Origin: Linnemannia hyalina
Lineage: Eukaryota > Mortierellomycota > Mortierellomycetes > Mortierellales > Mortierellaceae
DNA: 64,000 nucleotides
Reading direction: 5' to 3'
Assembly: GCA_019671135.1 (NCBI GenBank)
Contig: JAHRHY010000019.1
Coordinates: 930,001-994,000, forward strand
Shown here: positions 60,022-64,000 of the stretch, piece by piece
Numbering within the stretch: position 1 is the stretch's first letter
Layout of the letters: every line of letters starts with the position of its first letter
Translations under genes and position numbers: made by a program
The notes under the pieces: generated by a model
Told to the model about the DNA's origin: nothing
The model's input: only the letters and a program-made list of their open reading frames with translations
The model's database searches: none

Positions 60022-60865
60022 CATTTAGCCGTGAGATTCGGCGAAGGCCAGATGAAAGATATGTGAAAGCCGCGTGCCTTTTTTTTTTTAGATAGCAGAC
60101 GCCGCAGCGAATCGTTTGTTCCATGGACGGCGAGGATCGGTGAAATGGTGGTCAAGGGTATACGGAGAAGGATCGCGAAAGGTAAAAAAATGAGGTCGGA
60201 AGGACATCGCATCAACGTACTCCTTTCATGCTTTGCTCTAGGTTGCATCATGGAGAAAACGGATAGATAGCAAACCTCCGTTCGATATTTGCTACACCTT
60301 TTTTATTCTCCTTATAGAAAAAGGGTCAGGGGTGAAAGTGAAAGTGAGAGAACAAAAATGGAATCATTGAACACCGTCAATGTGAACCCACAATCGAGAA
60401 TCAAGCATGTAAGGAAGAACGATCGAATGTAAGTCAACGTTGATGAAAGTCGAAAGGGACGATGACCTTGAGAAAACCAAAAATAATAATGGAGTAGGTT
60501 GACAGTGAACCACGCAGTTGATAGACAGGTACGATATCCTGAATGAACACTGAACATAATTTTCGAAAACAACATGCCAACGACCAGGATTTCTCATGAG
60601 CTTATTTTGATCCAGTAAATCACGCTCGTAATCCTATGCTGTCCAACGGCCCTGCAAGTGGGTCGTTCGGTCAGGCGGTCCAACCAGATTGCCGACGACT
60701 GAGAGCATAAAGAAAACAATACTCGTAATTGTTCCCCTGGAAGAGAAAACAGTAAAAAGTCGACGAAGTAACCATCTTCAATACTCTCTCTCTCAGCCCA
60801 ATGCTCTCTGAAATTTTAGTTCACTTTCCCATGACACCCAAACCAACCAGTTCACCCAACTGACC

Positions 60866-60910
60866 AACAAACAAACCAACAAACAAACAAACAAACAAAC
60901 AAGCAAACAA
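60866..60910. repeat. (AAAC)n microsatellite
   Basis: About ten AAAC units with two single-base interruptions. Confidence 0.85.
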
Positions 60911-63793
60911 AATGAAAATGAACCACACAACCTTACTTCATCACCAACAACAACAACAACAACGATGAGGACGAGAACAAAGAAGTGATGGAACGACGAG
61001 AAGGACACAAACAGCAAGACAAGACACTCAAAAACACAAGACGCCATGGGGGTTTTTTTTATGCAAGGGATCGAAGGCATGACCTCTTTGCCTCCCCATT
61101 TAGCCTTTCTCCGTTTCTCATCTTTTGTGTCCGTTCAGTTCAGAGTTCAGAGTTCCAGAGGTCAGAGTTCGCCCCCGCGTTTATTTTTTTTTGCCTTTCG
61201 GTTTTGTTCGATGTCGGGTATTAGAGCCGACCGGGCACTAGGTGTGTCGGTGTGGGAGTGTGGGCTGGGCGGAGAGTTGGTGTCAAAAAAAAAAAAAAAA
61301 AGCTGCAACATGCAAGCAAGGCAAAGTGCAAAACAAACAAAAAAATATTGGCAAAAGGAAAGATACTTTAGCTGGTGTACGTACACCTGCCAGACTGAAA
61401 AAGAAAACGTCCTCCTTTCATTCATTCCTTTGTGCCTTATCCTTGAAACGATCCCAGGGATGTTTTTCTTTTATTTCGTTGTTTCTCTTTGGGACATCAC
61501 AACACCCACCCGGCCAACTACTCACATGCATAAGTGTAAGAGAAGAAAGGGCTAAAAAGTTATGCAAGGGAAAGAGATCCGAGAGGCAGAAGAGAGCACC
61601 ATGAGAAAATGAGAAATGAGCAAAGCGAGAAAAAAAACGAACAGTGACGAAAGGAGATAGGGAGCAGTGAAGTAGATTGAGTAGGTATAGAAAATACCAC
61701 TAGGCTCTAAGAATGTCATTTCTGTCATTTAGAGAAAGGTATCTTCGCTCTCGTATCCACTCTCCTTTCTCTTTTCCTTCTGTCGATTTCTGTATTTTTG
61801 CCAAGGGTGGTCGACAACTGACCGACCTTGGCTCGACTTTTGTGTTGTGTGTGCTCGTTCATCTACCAACAAACGAATACCAAAACAAACAAGCAAGGAA
61901 AAAACAGCCATTTTCTGTGCAATTTGTGCTCCTACATGACCCTCTCCCTCCTATTCACTTTACATCGTTCTAGTGCCGATACCTTCATTTCCTTTTTCTT
62001 AGTCTCCGCCCAAATGGCCGCCCATCGTTAGTCGTTATGTTGCTTGTTTTTCTTTCCTTGAACAGAACCTGCATGAATTGGAAAGGAGCATTTTTCATCC
62101 CTCTTACCTTCGTGAGCCCTCTTTTTCTCCTCTCCCTATCCTGTCAGCTTAGTCTCTTTCCTTTGTGCATTCATTGTAGGGAAATGGATGTTGTGGTAAA
62201 GAACATTGACCTTTCGTTCGACCCACGTGTATGTCTTTCTCGTGTTGGTTCTGTTCCATGTCGTCGTTTGTGTCCTGTCTTATCCATTCGTCCTGCTGCC
62301 CTGCGCTTGTGCCCCTTTTATGCTTCTTGTTGGCTTTTGTACTTTTTGTCTCAACAAGAATATTAGAGGAGTTCAGTGATATGAAATGGAGATGAGAAAG
62401 ATCGAAAAGTAAGGTTTTAATCGATCGTGTGACGTGCCCTGAAGAGGAAGAGAATCTATATGCGTATGCGCAGAGGCGGGGCGAAGGGAGAGGCAAGGTA
62501 TGAAAAAGACAGGTTAGTCTACACCTGCCATGCCATTAACGGTCTTGAGGGCTGGTCCTGTACTGTGGGTGCAAAGATGACACCTCTTTGTTTCTTTGTT
62601 TATGCTCTTTTTTTTTTTTGCTCGTGCTAAGGTGTACACGAACACAACAGAGGACAAAGGGAGAGGTCTGGCCTCGCCATGGCCACATTTCCGACTCGAC
62701 CCTGGCTCAACTTTTTGTTTGTTTTCCTGATGGTTGACAGTGTTCGAAAAATAGTAAAGTTTTTTGTTCTTGATGGGATTGGATTGGCAGAGTTCTGAGA
62801 AGCACAAGTGTATTCTTTTTTTGAAGGGAAGGGTACGAGAGCAAAAAGCGAACGAGCGGAACAAGAGAGAAGGAAATAGACAATTCTGATCAACAATGAG
62901 AGAAGGGGAAGGATATGATAGACGAGAGCAATTCGGGTATCGAAAACCTTGATAGCTGGATCTTGAACACATAGCTGGATAACCCAGAGAGCGGGTGGGT
63001 GAGAGAAAGAAAGTAGCCAAAAAAAAAAAAAAAAAAAAAGCAAACTTGGCTCTGACCATGGCCGATTTGCTCGTGCAATGTAATGCAATCAATGAATGTA
63101 CAGTATGCAAGTAAGGGTCGAGGGATAAACGGAACTGTCGTGTCGTTGTTGCGTTATTGCCGTTTCTTCGTAGCCCTTTTTTTTCTATCACCGACCGTCC
63201 CTTCTTTCCCTGTCAAATGTCAAAAAAAGATAAAACTGGAATGTATCCACCCTTTGTTCTTTTCTCGTCAAAATGCCATCCGATCGAAATGTACACTTGC
63301 CACAGGTGGTCCCTCAACCAGCCCTTTTTCCTTTCCTTCCTTTCCCATCCAACGTTCCTTTCATGCCAATGCTCATTCATGCCTCCCTCTATTTTGTTTT
63401 TTTGCTCCGTCGGTCGGCCGGTTGTTCGGCTCTGAGATTTAAAATTTTCGGATAATAGAAGCAGTTTGGCGTACCAGTCTGGGCGTACCTACTTTCCCTT
63501 CACCCCTTCAACCTTGACCGACAGAGGGACAGAATTGGCGTGCTGCTCATTCTAGCAGTAGATTTCGCCATATCCTTAATCTTCTTTTTTCATACTCTAT
63601 CCTTCCCTTCCTCACTCTCGGGCGCAAGGAGAAACCGGACTAGGAAAATAAAAAAACGACAGATGAACAGCAATAATGAACACAACGCATGAGGGATAAA
63701 CTCAATGTGCATCGCATCATTGTTGTTGTCTTGTGAAAAAAATAATCGAAGGCGTGCGACGATCAGTGTGAAGAGAAAAATGAAATACTCCGA

Positions 63794-64000
63794 ATGGAGG
63801 GATTGGAGAGGTTAGGCTGGGTCGAGCTTCAATCTGCTTCCAACCGTCGTACGCTCATTTTCCAGTCTTCCCGCACGTTTTCGACTCTATTCAGATGGGA
63901 TATGATGTGAGTTTCCTCCTATCCTATCGGCTATTTCTTTTTCTCCCTGAAGATGCTTATTCCTGTTTGTATTCGTGTAATCAAGCTTTTTGGACAAGTT
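63794..64000 (+). CDS. 5' end of a gene leaving the window, product unknown
   Basis: Exon 1 at 63794-63906 codes MEGLERLGWVELQSASNRRT then LIFQSSRTFSTLFRWDM plus two bases, ending at GTGAGT. An intron of 79 nt ends in AATCAAG at 63985, and the following bases continue the frame as IFLDK to the edge. An earlier AG at about 63,952 would bring a stop. The basic FQSSRTFSTLF stretch could be part of a mitochondrial presequence, but the leading acidic residues argue against it. No family recognised from so short a piece. Confidence 0.5.

Larger units (their letters stand above)
59824..63793. other. Gene-poor interval
   Basis: No firm gene. A possible exon lies at about 60,092-60,180 (after a T-run plus AG, before GTAAAA), joining in phase to a short end exon at 60,241, but no start could be found. 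The 225-codon frame at 62,514-63,191 (-) runs through a T/A homopolymer and is not credible as a whole. Confidence 0.5.

Noticed and set aside
62514..63191. 225-codon minus-strand frame ending TGPALKTVNGMAGVD
   Set aside because: Runs through a poly-Phe homopolymer tract and has mixed low complexity; the last 15 codons could be a terminal exon but no upstream exon could be joined.

Overview
This is nuclear DNA of a filamentous fungus, most likely an early-diverging (Mucoromycota, Mortierella-like) species; that placement is inference. The basis is: intron-rich eukaryotic genes with short GT-AG introns, long CT-rich leaders before start codons, a metazoan-type PP4 regulatory subunit (PPP4R1) that budding yeast lacks, a NAMPT-type enzyme, and a decayed Fanzor/TnpB-like element. 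There are no operons, no tRNA or rRNA genes and no CRISPR.

Layout. 1-203 (-): 5' end of a nicotinamide phosphoribosyltransferase-like gene. 693-4770 (-): ubiquitin-activating enzyme E1 (UBA1), seven exons. 5251-8655: accessory island, an inverted repeat whose arms share a near-identical ~440 bp core and flank a broken LRR/F-box-like pseudogene. 8.7-12.3 kb: no gene seen. 12.3-13.2 kb (+): small protein of unknown function. 14.5-16.2 kb (+): MRH-domain (mannose-6-phosphate receptor/Atg27-like) membrane protein. 17.4-23.0 kb (+): PPP4R1. 23.0-27.95 kb: decayed intergenic DNA with a Fanzor-like relic. 28.0-37.1 kb: metabolic block of BCAT (-), MCCC2 (-), mitochondrial release factor 1 (+) and 3-hydroxyacyl-CoA dehydrogenase (-). 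37.4-38.0 kb (-): acidic small protein. 38.0-47.5 kb: mostly noncoding, with one probable cryptic six-exon gene at 41.9-42.7 kb (-). 47.5-49.3 kb (+): membrane/coiled-coil protein. 50.5-51.7 kb (+): ribosomal protein eL13. 53.1-58.1 kb (+): PAS-domain kinase. 58.8-59.8 kb (-): 75-residue protein split over four exons. 59.8-63.8 kb: no firm gene. 63.8 kb to the end (+): 5' end of a gene leaving the window.

Function. BCAT and MCCC2 are the first and a middle step of mitochondrial leucine breakdown and lie next to each other in the same orientation, with a beta-oxidation-type dehydrogenase two genes away; this is the clearest functional grouping. The rest is housekeeping (ubiquitin activation, ribosome, mitochondrial translation) and signalling (PP4, PAS kinase). 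Several short exons, some coding for only 7-17 nt, are invisible to ORF scanning and were placed by splice-site and phase consistency.
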